Origin: Guillardia theta CCMP2712
Lineage: Eukaryota > Cryptophyceae > Pyrenomonadales > Geminigeraceae
Direction of reading: 5' to 3'
Length of the DNA stretch: 64,000 nucleotides
Assembly: GCF_000315625.1 (NCBI RefSeq)
Contig: NW_005434622.1
Location: forward strand, 405,242 to 469,241
A model generated the notes under the pieces. The model saw nothing but the letters and a program-made list of their open reading frames with translations, was not told the origin of the DNA and did not search any database. The translations under genes were made by a program, and so were the position numbers. How positions within the stretch are numbered: the stretch's first letter is position 1; each line of letters starts with the position of its first letter. Positions 10,766 through 22,639 of the stretch are shown piece after piece.

Positions 10766-11073
10766 TGTAGATTCTTGTATATAAACATGTTCATACATAA
10801 CGACTATTGGTGTGAGCCTGGTGATCTGTCACAAAGTATATAAATCCTCTGTAAGATTTTTCGGAAGAGATGTATGCGAGACAAACACTTTCGAAACTAT
10901 GACGCGACAACGGGTTCTTTCAGGTAGCGCGTATGCTTTAATATCAAAACACGAGTAAGCTCAAAAGTATTTATTCAAAATCATGATGGCAACGTCAATG
11001 CACCAGATGTAGTTTAAGTGAAGAACCTGTCAAACAGGTGGGTGCAGAACATCCGCCAACAGTTAGTAACATC

Positions 11074-13146
11074 TCATCTCTTCTCTTCGTTGGACGAGGA
11101 AGAGACACTGAGAGAGTTGGCAACCTTGATACAGAGTGAGAAAGAAGAGCCACATAACAGGCACATGAGCAGATGAGAGAATTTCTATATTCACCTGCAG
11201 CGCCTGCAGAGACTCGGTGAGAAGAGACATCAAGGCCTTCGACTCGTTGACATCGCCGCAGCTGATCAGCGCCTGCACAACCGATTAAACCTGCCATTGT
11301 CCTGCAGAATCTCTCTAAGCACCTCTGAGCACGAGAACATCTTGCTGAGGATCGCACGCTTCGCTGCGACCAACACGGTGCTTTCATCGAGAGCACTCTT
11401 GCTCTGCAAGGAAAACACCTTAGCGGCGACGAGAGAAACAAAAATTCGGAGGAGGAGGAGGAGGAGGAGGAGGAGGAGAAATTCAAGATAGGAGGAAAAG
11501 AGACACAACAGGATGAGAAGATCGGATACAATGAGGAAAAAAGAGCAAAGAATAGAACAGAGGTAGCAGCTAGAAACGGCACCACAACATGAAATCACCG
11601 ATGAGTTGGTAGAGCGAAAGAGAATCGCTCCTCTCGTTGGCGATCTGGATGATGGCGATCGAGCATGGTCTGAAGCCTTGGGAGGGGAAAGCCTGCGGAA
11701 GGAGATGAGAGATCTTTCATCTCCTTGTTCTTTACCTTCCGTTCTCCTCGTTGGAAAACTTCAAAGACTTTCCAAGTTCGGACTCGTTCAACTTCCCATC
11801 TGCCATTGCACGTCAAAGTCAGCAGATCCCTCTTGCCTTGTCGGCAACCTTCCAACTTATCTTCCAACTCCTTGCGCTGCTGAATGAACAAAGTCAGTCT
11901 TTCGTCAAGACTTTGACTAGATTTTCTCGTCAGAATCCCGACCATCCTTCAATACATTATCCTATCAGATCTATCTCAGCCTTGACACACCTGGAAGGAG
12001 AGGGGGGGGCCAAACTGCTCATCGCAATATCCGCAAACTTCAGAGTTGACGCAATGCTGGGGATTCAACATGAGAAAAGAAATGAGGAGATGGAGTCGGG
12101 AAGCAGACAAAACAACAGGATGGGCTTACACCTTCACTGCTGTCTTGGGGTCGAGCATGAGGGGCACGAGGCACCCTTCGACAGGACAAGTTTCACCCAG
12201 CAGAGTCCATCCTGACATCAGGCGTGAGACCACCATGAAGCAATGTGGCGACGAGGGTTTGGGGAAACAGCAGGTGAAGGATGGGAGGATGTGGAGAACG
12301 AGGAGGTTGAGAACGGAGACGGAATGGAGGAGGAGGAGGAGGAGAGAGAAACGAGCTGGAGGAGAACCTTGCAAGAGTTTCTGCGCGATGGCCGAGCTTG
12401 CCTTGGTCGGGTCTGCAAGGCGATTCTTCGAGCAAGTCAAAGTCTGACAGCGCGACACGGCGAAGAAAACTCATGAGGGACTGACCGGCATCGGGGAGAA
12501 TGAAGAGCCTGCGGAAGGAGCGGGTCCTCCTGCAACCCCTTCCTCACGTCATTCGTGAACCAGGCATGATAAAAGGGGATCACCTCTGACAGGAAAAGGC
12601 GGGCAGGCATGCGAAGACGGAGAAATGAAAGGGAGAAGTTTCAGAGGTTGAGCTTTTGTTGCAAGAGGGTTGAAAGATGCAGAACCTCGATGTGTAACCG
12701 AACTCTTGGATGAGGGACCTTGGCGCCACTTTCCCTTTTTGGTACATGTCAAGGAGTTCGGATGAGCCTTCTTGGGGTTTGTGATTCACCATTGTTGATG
12801 GATTGCGACGTGATGGGAAACTCTTTGCTGATTTCAGTCTCACAGTTGACGCAGTAAAGTTCTCCAAGACTGAAGTTTGCGGTGAGCAACGAGCAATGAA
12901 AGCAGATGCTGACTGTCTCCAGCCAATTCTCTTGCATTATTTGTTACGAGTACTCAGTCATCACCTGTTCTTGATGAGCGGCGCATGAATGCACTTGGGA
13001 CAAGATTCAGACTGTTAGCAAATGTTGCCGTCAGGATGCTCATCAGCAGAGAGCAAGTTAGAACAGCCACTGACCGCAAGCGTCCACCCCCTCATAAGCT
13101 TCTCTCCGATGGCAAAAGAAATTCTTTTGCTGCTGTTGCGCCTCAT
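11074..13146 (-). CDS. Protein with two ZNRD2/p27-type zinc ribbons
   Basis: This is a multi-exon gene. It starts at ATG 13146: the first exon encodes IGEKLMRGWTLA, and splicing (introns 13012-13074 and 12870-12964) adds CPKCIHAPLIKN and then LGELYCVNCETEI. Together these make the GWT-CPxC-PL-YCVNC zinc ribbon of the Sjogren/scleroderma autoantigen p27 (ZNRD2) family. A second copy lies near 12130-12240 (RLMSGWTLLGETCPVEGCLV), followed by HCVNSEVCGYC. Later exons encode charged helical protein (QRKELEDKLEGCRQGKRD, ALISCGDVNESKALMSLL), and the end is ANSLSVSSSSNEEKR with TGA at 11074-11076. One junction near 11430-11600, across a GGA/TCC microsatellite, could not be phased. Molecular function is unknown. 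Confidence 0.68.
11447..11479. repeat. (GGA)n / (TCC)n microsatellite in an intron
   Basis: About ten GGA units. On the minus strand this is a TCC tract upstream of an acceptor in the zinc-ribbon gene. Confidence 0.8.
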
Positions 13147-13841
13147 GTCAGCTCAGATGGAAAGTCTGGGAGACTAGCACAGATGCATATCATGACAGTT
13201 TTCATCAGTGATTATCCGAGCATAGCCACAAACAATCAGCAAGGGCGGGAAGGGACAGGAAAGGAAGAGGATCGGGCCGTCAAAGTCCATTGGCAAGATA
13301 CAGGCCGGATAACTCAGACAAGACAGCTTCAACCATGACGATTCCAAGTCTGAGAGACGACTGTCTGATCCAGAACGTCGCTGATCATCCTCCCTCTCGT
13401 CTCCAACAGCTTCTCACCTCATCTCACCCGCCGCTGCCATGGCGCCGACGGAAGGGCAGTAGGAGGGGAATGTATGCTAGGACGAGAGGCGATCGAGTCT
13501 TGTTGCTGCCTTCTAGGTACTGGCCCGCCTCAGACTCGTTAGGCTGATGCGGCCATCCCGGGGCCGGGAGTCCACCGTCCCGGCCGGTCCCCAGTCACTT
13601 CAGTGAACGGTGTCCGATCACTGTCCAATGGCACTGCCCCCGGGCCCAGCGGCACTGCGGCCGGGCACTGCTCAGCTCCGGGAGAGGGGGAGGGGGGGGG
13701 ACCGGGCCGTCAGGGAGTCAAGATGCTCAGTTCATTCAAGTCCGACTCAGTTACCTTGACTCTCAAGTTTTACTAGCCAGCGCTGCCACGGCGTGACACT
13801 CAGTGACTCACGGCAGTTCCGATCCACTGGGCCAGTCACCG
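13147..13841. other. Intergenic region ending in a GC-rich island
   Basis: The first part, to about 13540, has no clear exon. From 13545 to 13840 the DNA becomes very G+C rich, with repeated CCGG, CGGCC and ACTCAGTGACT words and one TCTCAAGTTTTACTAG motif near 13760. It matches the style of the islands at 33.3, 38.4 and 45.3 kb. It touches the kinase stop codon at 13842. Confidence 0.5.
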
Positions 13842-16800
13842 TCAGTAGGTGCTGTGGTTCTCCGCCGTGAAGTCAGGAACCAGGTATCCTTGGTCTCTCT
13901 CTGAGCAGCAAGGCGCGGCACTGGCAGCCTCCTGCAACGAGGCAGCCTGAGGCTTCTCGTTGATCCCCTGGCTCAGGGAGAGGTAGATTCCTCCACCATC
14001 CTCGTAGCACTGCGAGCAGACCCTCTTCCCCCTCGGCCGGTGACCCGAGCAGCTGTTGCAGACCACGTTCCCGCACATCCTGCAGTGATGCCGCCTCCTG
14101 ATGAAGCCGAACTCAGCAGAGCACACCTTGCATGCCGCCGCTGCATCGTCGGGGACCCACAGCGGGTCCCAGTCTTTGAGGCCATGAAGCAGCTTCACCC
14201 ACACGGAGTTCCTCGACTTCAGCCTCTCCTGCAGCGCCCGTATCTTGTTCTCCACCACGTCCTGTCCTGCCGCAGACTGAGCCCTCCCCCCCTTCGCCCT
14301 GCCGCACTGCCGGTCGGCGGCTCGCTGCGACAGCTCCCATGCCTTGTCGTACTGACCCTTGTGCTCGTAGATGGTCGCCATCTCGTAGAAGGCGGCGGCT
14401 ACATCAAGGAGCTCTCCCTTGATCACTCCCTTGCTCGCTGCCTGCGAGTGACACTCTATCGCCTGCACGAAGTGCCTCAGAGCAGCCTCGAGGTCGCCGA
14501 GCAGCATGTAGATCTGCCCGACGCTGAACAGCCCCATCGCGCAGTGCCGCTTGCCCAGCACTCGCATGCGGATTTCGTTGTACATCTTGTAATATCTCAG
14601 GGCCAGGTCAAGCTTGTTCTGCTTCTTTAGCACCTCCGCCATCTTGCGGTACTGAGCCGACAGGGCAAGGTCGCCCGGCCTCCATATGAGGTAGATGAGA
14701 AGCGACTCCTCGTACCACCCCTGGGCCCTTTCATACTTCCCCATCTCCGCAAAGTGAGACCCCAGCAGGTTCTTCAGCTCGGCGATGTAGAGGTGCTGGC
14801 GGCCGAGGGCTGCGATGAAGGTGTCTAGCGCGAGGTGAAAGCTCTCACGCGCCTCCGATCGCAGGCCAGCGCGAGCATAGACCCCGGCGATGCAGAGGTA
14901 GAGCTTGCCGAGGAGGAAGGGAGGGATCTTGGTGGACTCCCTCAGGCTGATGGCCTCCCGGTACCATCGGATCGCAGCTGCAGTGTCGCCGAGATTCTCC
15001 TTGAGGAAGCCGACGAAGGAAAGGACACGGACCTGCTGGAAGAGGAAGAAGAAGTTTCCGCGGTCAACCTCCCTCAGCAGCTCCAGGCTTCTGATGCAGC
15101 ACTCCAGACTCTCCTCGTACCTCCTCTGGTTCGCAAGGATCCACGCCAGCTCAGACTGAGCAAGGATCAAGCATTCGCTCCGCACTTTCCCCTCCGACAG
15201 GTGCCCAAGCATCTGCACACAGACCTCTTCAGCCTCGAACAACCTCTTGCTCCTGCACAAGACCCTCGTCAGCAGCCACGTGGTGGACCAGATGTCTCCC
15301 GCATCTGACTTGCTTCCAGTGATCTTAGAGCACAGTGCCTCGATCTCCAAGCACATCACTGCGACAGGATTCAGAACCGACGCTCTCTCCTCGTCCCCTG
15401 CCCCCTTGAACTTCTTTGTAGATTTGACGGCTCCCTGCTCACTGTCAGCTGAAGCTCCGTCAGCCCATGGACTCAGCGAGAAGATGCTGCTCTCCAACAC
15501 ATCGACAGGCTCCTCAAGCACCATGTTCCGCTCCGCTCCCACGAGCATGCGAACGTTCTGAACGATCATGGCGGAGGAGAGTCTCTGCGACGGTTCGAGA
15601 CTCAGACATCTCGCAAGCACACCCGCAAGCGCCGACCCTTCGCTCCCAACAAAGTGATCGAGGCGGATGGAGAAGTCGTCATCAACATCCGCCAGGTCCA
15701 TCGCGTCAGCCGTACCATGGCTGAGCTCGCAAACTGCCTCCTCCCCTTCAGTCTCCTCCCTCAATTTCGTCCCTTCCTTGGATCGGGTTGAGGAGGCGAC
15801 GCACCTGAGATGTGAGACGAACCGTCGGAAGCCGATCCTTCGCATCTTGTCGAGCAAGCCCAGCAAGTCAAGTACGGTAGTCGCCCACGCCCACGAGTCA
15901 CTCAGCTTACTGATCGGCTGCTCCTCGGGCCCCTCGGTCGGAGGATCCTTACAGAAATCTCTCCAGTAGGCGCTGATGGAGATGGGAAACATCTTGTTTC
16001 TCATCATGTCCTTCCTCTCCTGCCATCTCGCAGCTTCTACCCCTGGCAGAGGAACGACCTGCTCGGGGCTCCAGTACCCGGGAGTCCCTCCCCTGGACAT
16101 GCCGGGCTGCTCGAATCTGCTCGAGAAGTCCCAGTCACAGATCATGCAGTGCAGCTCATCGAGCAAGGCCTCCGGGTTCTGCTGACCTCGTGGTGGAGAT
16201 CTGACGAGGATGTTCTGAGGTTTCAGGTCCAGGTGGACCACAGACATGGAGTGCAGGTGCTCAAGGCCTTGCGCTACCTGTAGGGAGATCGCTAGAAAAA
16301 CTTTCTGCTTCTGCCGCGGCGCCAGCAGCTGCAGCTCAGCGTCGAGGGACATCCAGGCGTCAAGGAGGGAGACGGGAGCATGAGGCGAATGTGGAAGCAC
16401 AAAATTGCCGTCGAGGATCGCGATGAGCGGGGCGATGTTGGGGTGCCATTCAACCTTCCTCAGCGTACTCTCCTTCTCCCCCCTCCTCGCGCCCTTGCTG
16501 CTCCTTATCGTATGCGCAAACTTCATCATCAGCCCGACTCCCTCCCCGCGTCCATCACTCAGCTCCGCCGAGGCCATAGAGGAATCGCTCCCCTCCTGGA
16601 AGTTGAAGCAGACCCCACGCAGCCAATCGCAGAGGGGAGGTCCGAGACGAGAGAGCTCAGGTACTGTTCTCGCTCGCATGCCGTCCACACAGACACGAGG
16701 AGCTCACCTTGGTGCGGGTCCACCAGCACGCTCTGCAGGAAGACGGGGAACTTGCCAGGAAGGTTCAGCCATCTCCGTATCCTGCTCACTAGCGCGTCCA

Positions 16801-17131
16801 CTTGGGTCAGGTCTGTGAAGCGCTCTTCCTGGATCACATGGTGCTCAGTCCAATGCGCATCCGCCCAGCACACTTGGAGGATGTAGGTCTGCTGCTGTTC
16901 CGCCGGCTCCGAGTCGATCCTGAACTTGCGCGATGCCCTCGAGGCCTCCATACTCCTGCTCCCCCGCAGCTGCTGCGGAGGAGCCGCATGCTCAGCTCGG
17001 GCTGCACTCGGCAATGATCCGCCATGCTTCTCTTGTTGGACGTCCTCTACTACCGGAGCAACCGAGGACTCTCCATGGCACCTGGCAAGCTTCTGCTCGA
17101 GCAGCACAAAGGGGAGGTTCAGTTCAAACAT
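13842..17131 (-). CDS. Protein kinase - TPR - FYVE fusion, 1081 aa
   Basis: There are two exons, 17131-16708 and 16663-13842, joined across a 44-nt GT-AG intron; the total is 3246 nt, in frame. Residues about 75-175 may be a degenerate PX-like region (tentative). The kinase domain follows: possible ATP-lysine Lys189 (MMKFAH), catalytic loop HLDLKPQN with Asp287, activation segment CDWDFS with Asp318 where DFG is expected, and GTPGYWSPE at about 334-342. A long run of TPR-like helical pairs occupies about 580-920 (for example DTAAAIRWYREAISL and YERAQGWYEESL). A FYVE zinc finger lies at 977-1030 with RRHHCRMCG and four CxxC-type pairs. FYVE domains bind PtdIns3P on endosomes, so an endosomal kinase with a TPR scaffold is the likely role. 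The missing DFG glycine makes catalytic activity uncertain. Confidence 0.9.
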
Positions 17132-17534
17132 GCGCAGCTACATGACGATGGGAGAGGAGCGCATGCAAGCAAGAGGAGAGAAGAAGAGGGAGGTACAGGA
17201 GGAGGAGGCTGCGGAGTCGTAGGGGACACAAGCAGGGAAGGGGAGGACGGGAAGGGCGGACGGCAACAGAGAGGGGGCGAAGGGGGCAGGAAATGGTGAA
17301 GGCGGGGAAGAGGGCCGGCATCGGAAATAAGAGGAAGGGCCTGGAGGAGGAAGGAACGTAGGAGGGTGAGAGAGAGGGGAAGGAGGCGAATGGTGGAACG
17401 AAGGGAGGAGGGGGGAGAGAAGGGAGAAGGGGGGAGAGAAAGAATGGGAAGGGGGAGTGTAGGCCAGGAGGAACGGTTGGTGGAAGAGCGGCGTCCTAGA
17501 CATTAAAAGCTTCATTCAATCACTCATTCCCAGC
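17132..17534. other. Purine-rich intergenic spacer
   Basis: The spacer between two minus-strand genes is dominated by GGA/GGGAGA words on the plus strand. It is the likely promoter side of the kinase gene. No exon is seen. Confidence 0.45.
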
Positions 17535-19111
17535 CTACTCCTCCCCGCCTGGCTCCTTCGCCGTCATCGTCTCCACCTTTTGCTTCCATTTCTCACAGAT
17601 GTTCTTCCACTCCTCCAGTTCCTCCTGAGGAACAAGAGTATCAGCGCCAGCCCTCAGTCCTTCGCCATCACCTCAAGCGCCTTGATGGTCGAGTCCTTGT
17701 CGGTGAGGGAGGACTGCAGTTGCCCTCTCTCCTCCAGCATCATCCATACCATCTGGTCCTTCACCTTGAGCAGATTCCGCATCTCCTGCACCTGCTCCTC
17801 TAGAGATTTCTCCTCGTCCCCTGGCGGCGCTCCCTTGCCTTCCTTGGAGGGAGCAGGCGACCGCTGAAGCCCTCGTATCGCCTTGACTTCCTCACGGAGC
17901 GATCCTGCGCTCTCCTCGATGGTGGTCTTGAATTTCTTGTTCGCCATCTAGACATGCTTGATGACCAACTTCACATACCAGCACTGAGTCACCTGTTGAC
18001 ACTGTATGCTAAGCTCGTCATAGCGTGATAGCAACGTCCAGACTTCAGTCTGATTCTGCGGTTTTCTCTGAAGGGGCAAGGGAGTAAGGAGGAGGAGGCT
18101 ACAGCGGGCAGTGCTCACAGGCTGGAGGTTGTCAGTGAAGTCATGAATCTGCTGCACGTCTCTCATCAGCGTCTCCAAGTCCCTTGTGAGCGAGGAGATC
18201 TTCCGATCGGCAGCGATGTGGATCTGCCCAGGAAGGTCATAGCGAGGAGGGAGTGCAAGGATGTGCAGACCTGTTCGAGCAGCGCCTGATGGTCCTTCTG
18301 CGCCTCCTCCAGGATCTGATCCCTTGCAAAGAAGATCTCTCGAGTTCTATCCTCAACCATCACCACCTGAAATCCTTCTCGTCACCCTGATGCTGCCAAC
18401 TACCTCCTGCTACGACGATGCAAACCTGATTCCTAAGAGCCTCAAGTTTTGGGCGCAGCAAACATTCGAATTGGTCCTGCAGCATCTCCATCTTGCGGCT
18501 AAACTCCGACATCATCTTCTGATCCAAGTACTTGAAGCCATCGATCAGATTGGAGATCGACAAGTCAAACAATCATTCACATCAGGATGTCCGTAAGAGC
18601 TGAAGAAGGGGAATGAAGGCGAGTTCCGTTTGACATAGTGTGGATAATTTGCCTCATTGCCATAGCTATGCTGCAGAATCTCAAGTCAGACCATCCTGAA
18701 AACGTACGAGACGACAAGTTTACGCTGGCTTGATAGATATGCTGAGACGCCGGGACGCGATGGTCTTCCAGATTGTCTGCATGAGGATGGAAGTGGACTT
18801 GCTGCTTTGCGTGCTCGTAGTCATATTGTATTGCGCGATCTGTGCTCCTCACTTGGCTACTCGAGTTCTAGAAATTGTAATTTCAGCGATACATATCAGA
18901 ATTCCATGGGGTTTGTATGCAGCCCCCTCACCTTGACTGAAGGCATGTTGGAAGTTCGACTGTCTGTTGAAGGCTCTCTCGCCCCAGCGCTTTCTTGTTC
19001 GAGAAGCTTCCGCAGGAGATTCTGTATCTCGCTACTTCTTTCTGTTAAGAGTAGAACGTCAGTGCATGGTTGATTCTTACAGCAATGATTCTCGAGGAGC
19101 CTGGAAGACAT
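17535..19111 (-). CDS. Coiled-coil protein, at least seven exons
   Basis: Exons were traced on the minus strand. They encode EIQNLLRKLLEQESAG..., then NSSSQVRSTDRAIQYDYEHA, SISNLIDGFKYLDQKMMSEF, REIFFARDQILEEAQKDHQA, IHIAADRKISSLTRDLETL, QTEVWTLLSRYDELSIQCQQ, FKTTIEESAGSLREEVKAI and finally EELEEWKNICEKWKQKVETM. The stop is TAG at 17535-17537. Introns include 17625-17671, 17948-17992 and 18068-18118 (45-51 nt). The start codon is uncertain because the first splice could not be phased. Heptad-rich sequence throughout predicts a coiled coil, and no globular domain was seen. A cytoskeletal or flagellar role is a guess. Confidence 0.7.
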
Positions 19112-19249
19112 TCAAAGAACCAAATTCACAGCGTCACGTACAGAGCGGGGATTGGATGATTGCAATATTAGCACATGGACAACATGAAAGGTCTTGAAAC
19201 GTGCACGCCAAGCACAAAGTCTCTCCCATCCGTAGACAATACTTTGAAC

Positions 19250-19273
19250 TCCTCCTCCTCCTCCTCCTCCTCC
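19250..19273. repeat. (CTC)n microsatellite
   Basis: Eight CTC units in non-coding DNA upstream of the coiled-coil gene. Confidence 0.8.
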
Positions 19274-20547
19274 CTCGCCTTCCACTCCCTCCGTGCACTT
19301 ACCCGCCATCATAGATTTCGAATTCATTGCTCCACCTCCCCTCTCTGACCCAATACTTGAGTAAAATAAGTTGAGTAAACCTTCTGTATTGCTCGCTTGG
19401 GTGGTATCACCCCCCACCCATTGCATTTCATTGCACCCTACAAAGACTAGTTATATGAAGGGGTAATTTGAGGGATCAAGACATACCCCACCCCCTATCT
19501 TCCTATGATTTATTCCATTCCAGTCCTGACGCGGGCCTGTCGTGGAAGAAGAGAAGGTGGAGGTGGGGTGGGTATGAGAAAGGGGTGTTTTGATCCATGG
19601 GGGTACTGTCGGATGGTGGGTCCTATCATCGATTACGTATAAGGGGTCGGAATTTAGTTGGGTAGGTAGTATACCCCTACCTGAATTTACCAACAAAAAT
19701 TAAAACTAAATGACCGGTAATATGAAGTCTTGCACCAAGACGATTGCCAGGTCAACGTACCATATCGCATTTCACCACCCGTCAATAAAATCCAACTACC
19801 CCACCCTTGATTGTACTTGTACCCTACCATGGGGCTATTCACTCAGGCACCCATCACAGGTCGATGCGCACAGGGGGTAGAGGTAGTCAGGGTCATAGCG
19901 CATCATGCAGTTGATGCGCCGCCTATAACATGTCCTTGAGCGCCTCTATGCTCTCGCCCTCCGGCTTTATGACCGACCATGCTCCTCCTCAATCCTCCCC
20001 CGCCTCCTCCTCAATCCCTAGTTTCAACATTATGCTACCTTCAGTTATCAGTCCCTCTCCTCCAAACATTCAACCTGTTGCCCTTTGATCTACGGCCGAA
20101 CTGCATTTCCTGTTCTCACCTTGCAAGCACCTTTTGTCGTTTATCCTGCTCACTACTTCTTATCCACAATGATTGATCCCTGTGTTTGCTTGCTTCTGTA
20201 CATGCTTTCAGCTCTCTATGGAACAATCTGACTGCCTAATCCCTAGTACGTTTCCTTGCCGCTGTTCTTTCACTCCAATCACTTTCGGCTTTCTTGAAAT
20301 AGATCGAACGAGTCTAATCCAACTAAGTCTCATTTTAGCATGACATATGCAATCAATCCGTGCATAGCTCAATTTCATTTGATTGTGCTGCTAGGGTGTC
20401 GCACATTCGCTTCCCTACGACTTCTTGTGCTTGCATTGACTCCACGTGCCCCCTCCTCCTGCCATTCAGCTTTTATTTCTGCGTCTTGGTCTCTCCCACT
20501 TCCTCTCGTTACGTTTCTCATCATATGTCTCCCAGTCTGTTGCGAAA
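19274..20547. other. Long non-coding stretch with CCCAC patch
   Basis: ACTTGAGTAAAATAAGTTGAGTAAAC at 19356-19381 is followed from 19385 to about 19870 by a patch rich in ACCCCAC, GGGTGGGT and TACCCC words. From 19980 to 20540 the DNA is pyrimidine-rich without a convincing exon. Confidence 0.5.
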
Positions 20548-20664
20548 TGAAGATTCCTGTCTTTGCGCTGCTTTCGACATGTCTGACTTTTAACGTTCAG
20601 CCAGCGGCCGAGCTGGAAGGGTTCACCAGGGACAGCGGTCAGTTGATTGTTGTTCAGTGTTGAT
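20548..20664 (+). CDS. Short ORF with a signal-peptide-like start, upstream of COX10
   Basis: An ATG at 20548 opens MKIPVFALLSTCLTFNVQPA, a textbook secretory signal peptide, followed by about 18 more residues before a stop. It could be the first exon of a small secreted protein whose later exons overlap the COX10 leader region (a second coding-like frame is open at 20647-20991), or a chance ORF in the COX10 5' region. No product could be assigned. Confidence 0.25.
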
Positions 20665-20806
20665 GGCACGATCAACATTGGGCATGATGACTGTCATCTT
20701 GCCAAGGTATCTCCTCTCCGGCTTTTGATGTGCATTTTGACTAGCAGATCTCAGGTCCCGCCTTCAACAAGCTTCCCAACGGTGCTTCTCCATCCTGCAG
20801 AGCAAT

Positions 20807-22485
20807 ATGGCGACAAGAACTTTTGTCAGGCAGAGACAATTCCGGTTTCAGATCCCTCGTTCAACAGCATTCTCTTCAAGGCCCCCACAGGAAGATACGC
20901 TCAACCTGGCTGCATTGGAATCCACCGCCCAAGCTATCGACCCGGAAGCTGCACTGCAAGGAGAGAAAAGGAAAACAAGGAGCAAGTCTGACGTAAAACC
21001 GTGGGAATGGCCTGCTGTGTACTTTGAAACTGGAAAGGGAAAGTTGAGCTCATTAGTAACGCTTACAGCAGCTGCTGGGTAAACGACTTGTTCTCTATTT
21101 GATTTTCTTATTGTTCTCCTGCAGGTTTGCTATTGCGATTCCAGTCGGTGCGCCATTCTCATGGACGGGCATGGCTATGACGAGTGCTGGAACGATGCTC
21201 TCTGCGATGAGTGCCAGTGCATTCAATCAGATTCTTGAGCGCGAAAATGACTCCAGGATGGTGCGCACAGGTACTTTTGCGATGTACCATCGTCATCTCG
21301 TTTGACTTGGATGGTAGGTCGTCGCCCTCTCGTTGTTGGAAAGATTTCTCCGCTGCATGCATCGATTGCAGCATCGTTTGCGGGTGTCGGTGGGGTTGCT
21401 CTCCTAGCAGTGACTACAAACCCTCTTGCCGCCTCTCTCGCTGCTGCCAACATCGGTACCGCTCAAAGTCCTGTGGTTGAGCATGTTAACTGCTACTGCA
21501 GGCATCTACACGTCTCTTTATACCCCGATGAAACAGAAGACCATCTGGAACACTTGGGTCGGTGCCGTCGTTGGCGCGATCCCTCCCATGATCGGATGGG
21601 CGGCAGCAACTGGGGATTTAGGGATCGGGGTGGGAATCGAGTGCTGTCTTGTCTTGGATTTCTGACAAGCTCTCCAGGCGTTTGTGATGGGGGGGCTGTT
21701 GTTCTCGTGGCAGATGCCACATTTCCTTTCCCTAGCGTACATGATGCGCAAAGAGTACAAGTGAGTCAAGTCAGAGCGATAAGACGAGGTTGCGTTGATC
21801 AGAGTCCTTAGGTTGGGAGGCTACAAGATGATGCCAGGAGAGCCAAGCACGCCTGAGCTTGCAAGAGCCACCATGGCATGTATGCGGCACTGCCTCTACT
21901 TGGAGGTGAAGATGCTCGACGCATGGTGGGCTCAGATGTGACTCGACTGATTGCCAGGCAATGTGTGTTGGTGCGCCCCTACTCGGCATGGTGCATCCGA
22001 TCTTCGCTGCAGAGGCCACGGTGAGTTGAAAGGAAGGAAAGGAATTGTCTCTTGACCTTGACTCGTGCAGGTTCTCAACGGCTTGTTCGCATACTTGGCG
22101 TATGACTTTCATCAGAAAGGTCTTGCTGGGCACCCAGGTATGCACTGGTGGCGCTTTTAGGGTGATTGTGACTTGCTCGTTCCAGCCAAGACAAATACTT
22201 CAGCTCGCAAACTCTTCCTAGGGAGTCTTCTCTACCTGCCGCTGTTGCTTGCTTTCATGGTATCCAGGAGGGAGAGAAGAGGAGCTCTATTGCTCACAAG
22301 GATTGCAGGTTTACCATAGATGTGCGACAGTGCCGGCAGAGAGCGAAGATGTTCACGGGTAATTTTCTCAATTTGTTCTTATCACAAAATGATATCTGCG
22401 TAGATGCCCTTTCCTGGACGCGTCCAAGATTGTCTCCGAACATGATAAGCAAACGATGAAAAGAAATGCCAGCTCACCCAAGTGA
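20807..22485 (+). CDS. COX10: Protoheme IX farnesyltransferase (heme O synthase)
   Basis: COX10 transfers a farnesyl group to protoheme IX in the mitochondrial inner membrane, the first step to heme A for cytochrome c oxidase. Eleven exons: 20807-21078, 21125-21270, 21318-21455, 21502-21629, 21678-21760, 21812-21905, 21958-22020, 22071-22137, 22186-22259, 22309-22358 and 22404-22485. They sum to 1197 nt (398 aa), with all introns 45-52 nt. The Arg-rich start [17 protein letters not shown] is a mitochondrial presequence. UbiA-type motifs follow: [15 protein letters not shown] (Asn125) with [11 protein letters not shown], then [19 protein letters not shown] and [17 protein letters not shown]. 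Several membrane helices are present and the protein appears full length. The gene converges on the PLGG1 homologue, with only about 150 bp between the stops. Confidence 0.95.
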
Positions 22486-22639
22486 ACCTTGTTATCAATC
22501 ACAGAAGCCTGTTGAGTAGACCCTGCTGATGTTGTGTACTTTCAAGAAATTTTTATCGTTTTCGTATTCAAACAAAAGCGTTTCTTATATCTTCTCCTGA
22601 GTCCTAAGACTCGTTTGAGCACTTCGGTAAGCCTCCGCA

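Noticed and set aside
13545-13840. GC-rich DNA as a possible rRNA or structural RNA gene
   Set aside because: No conserved rRNA core words or consistent stems were recognised. It resembles the other intergenic islands instead.
14040-15308. Long plus-strand frames opposite the kinase gene
   Set aside because: They are shadows of the minus-strand kinase/TPR/FYVE coding sequence.
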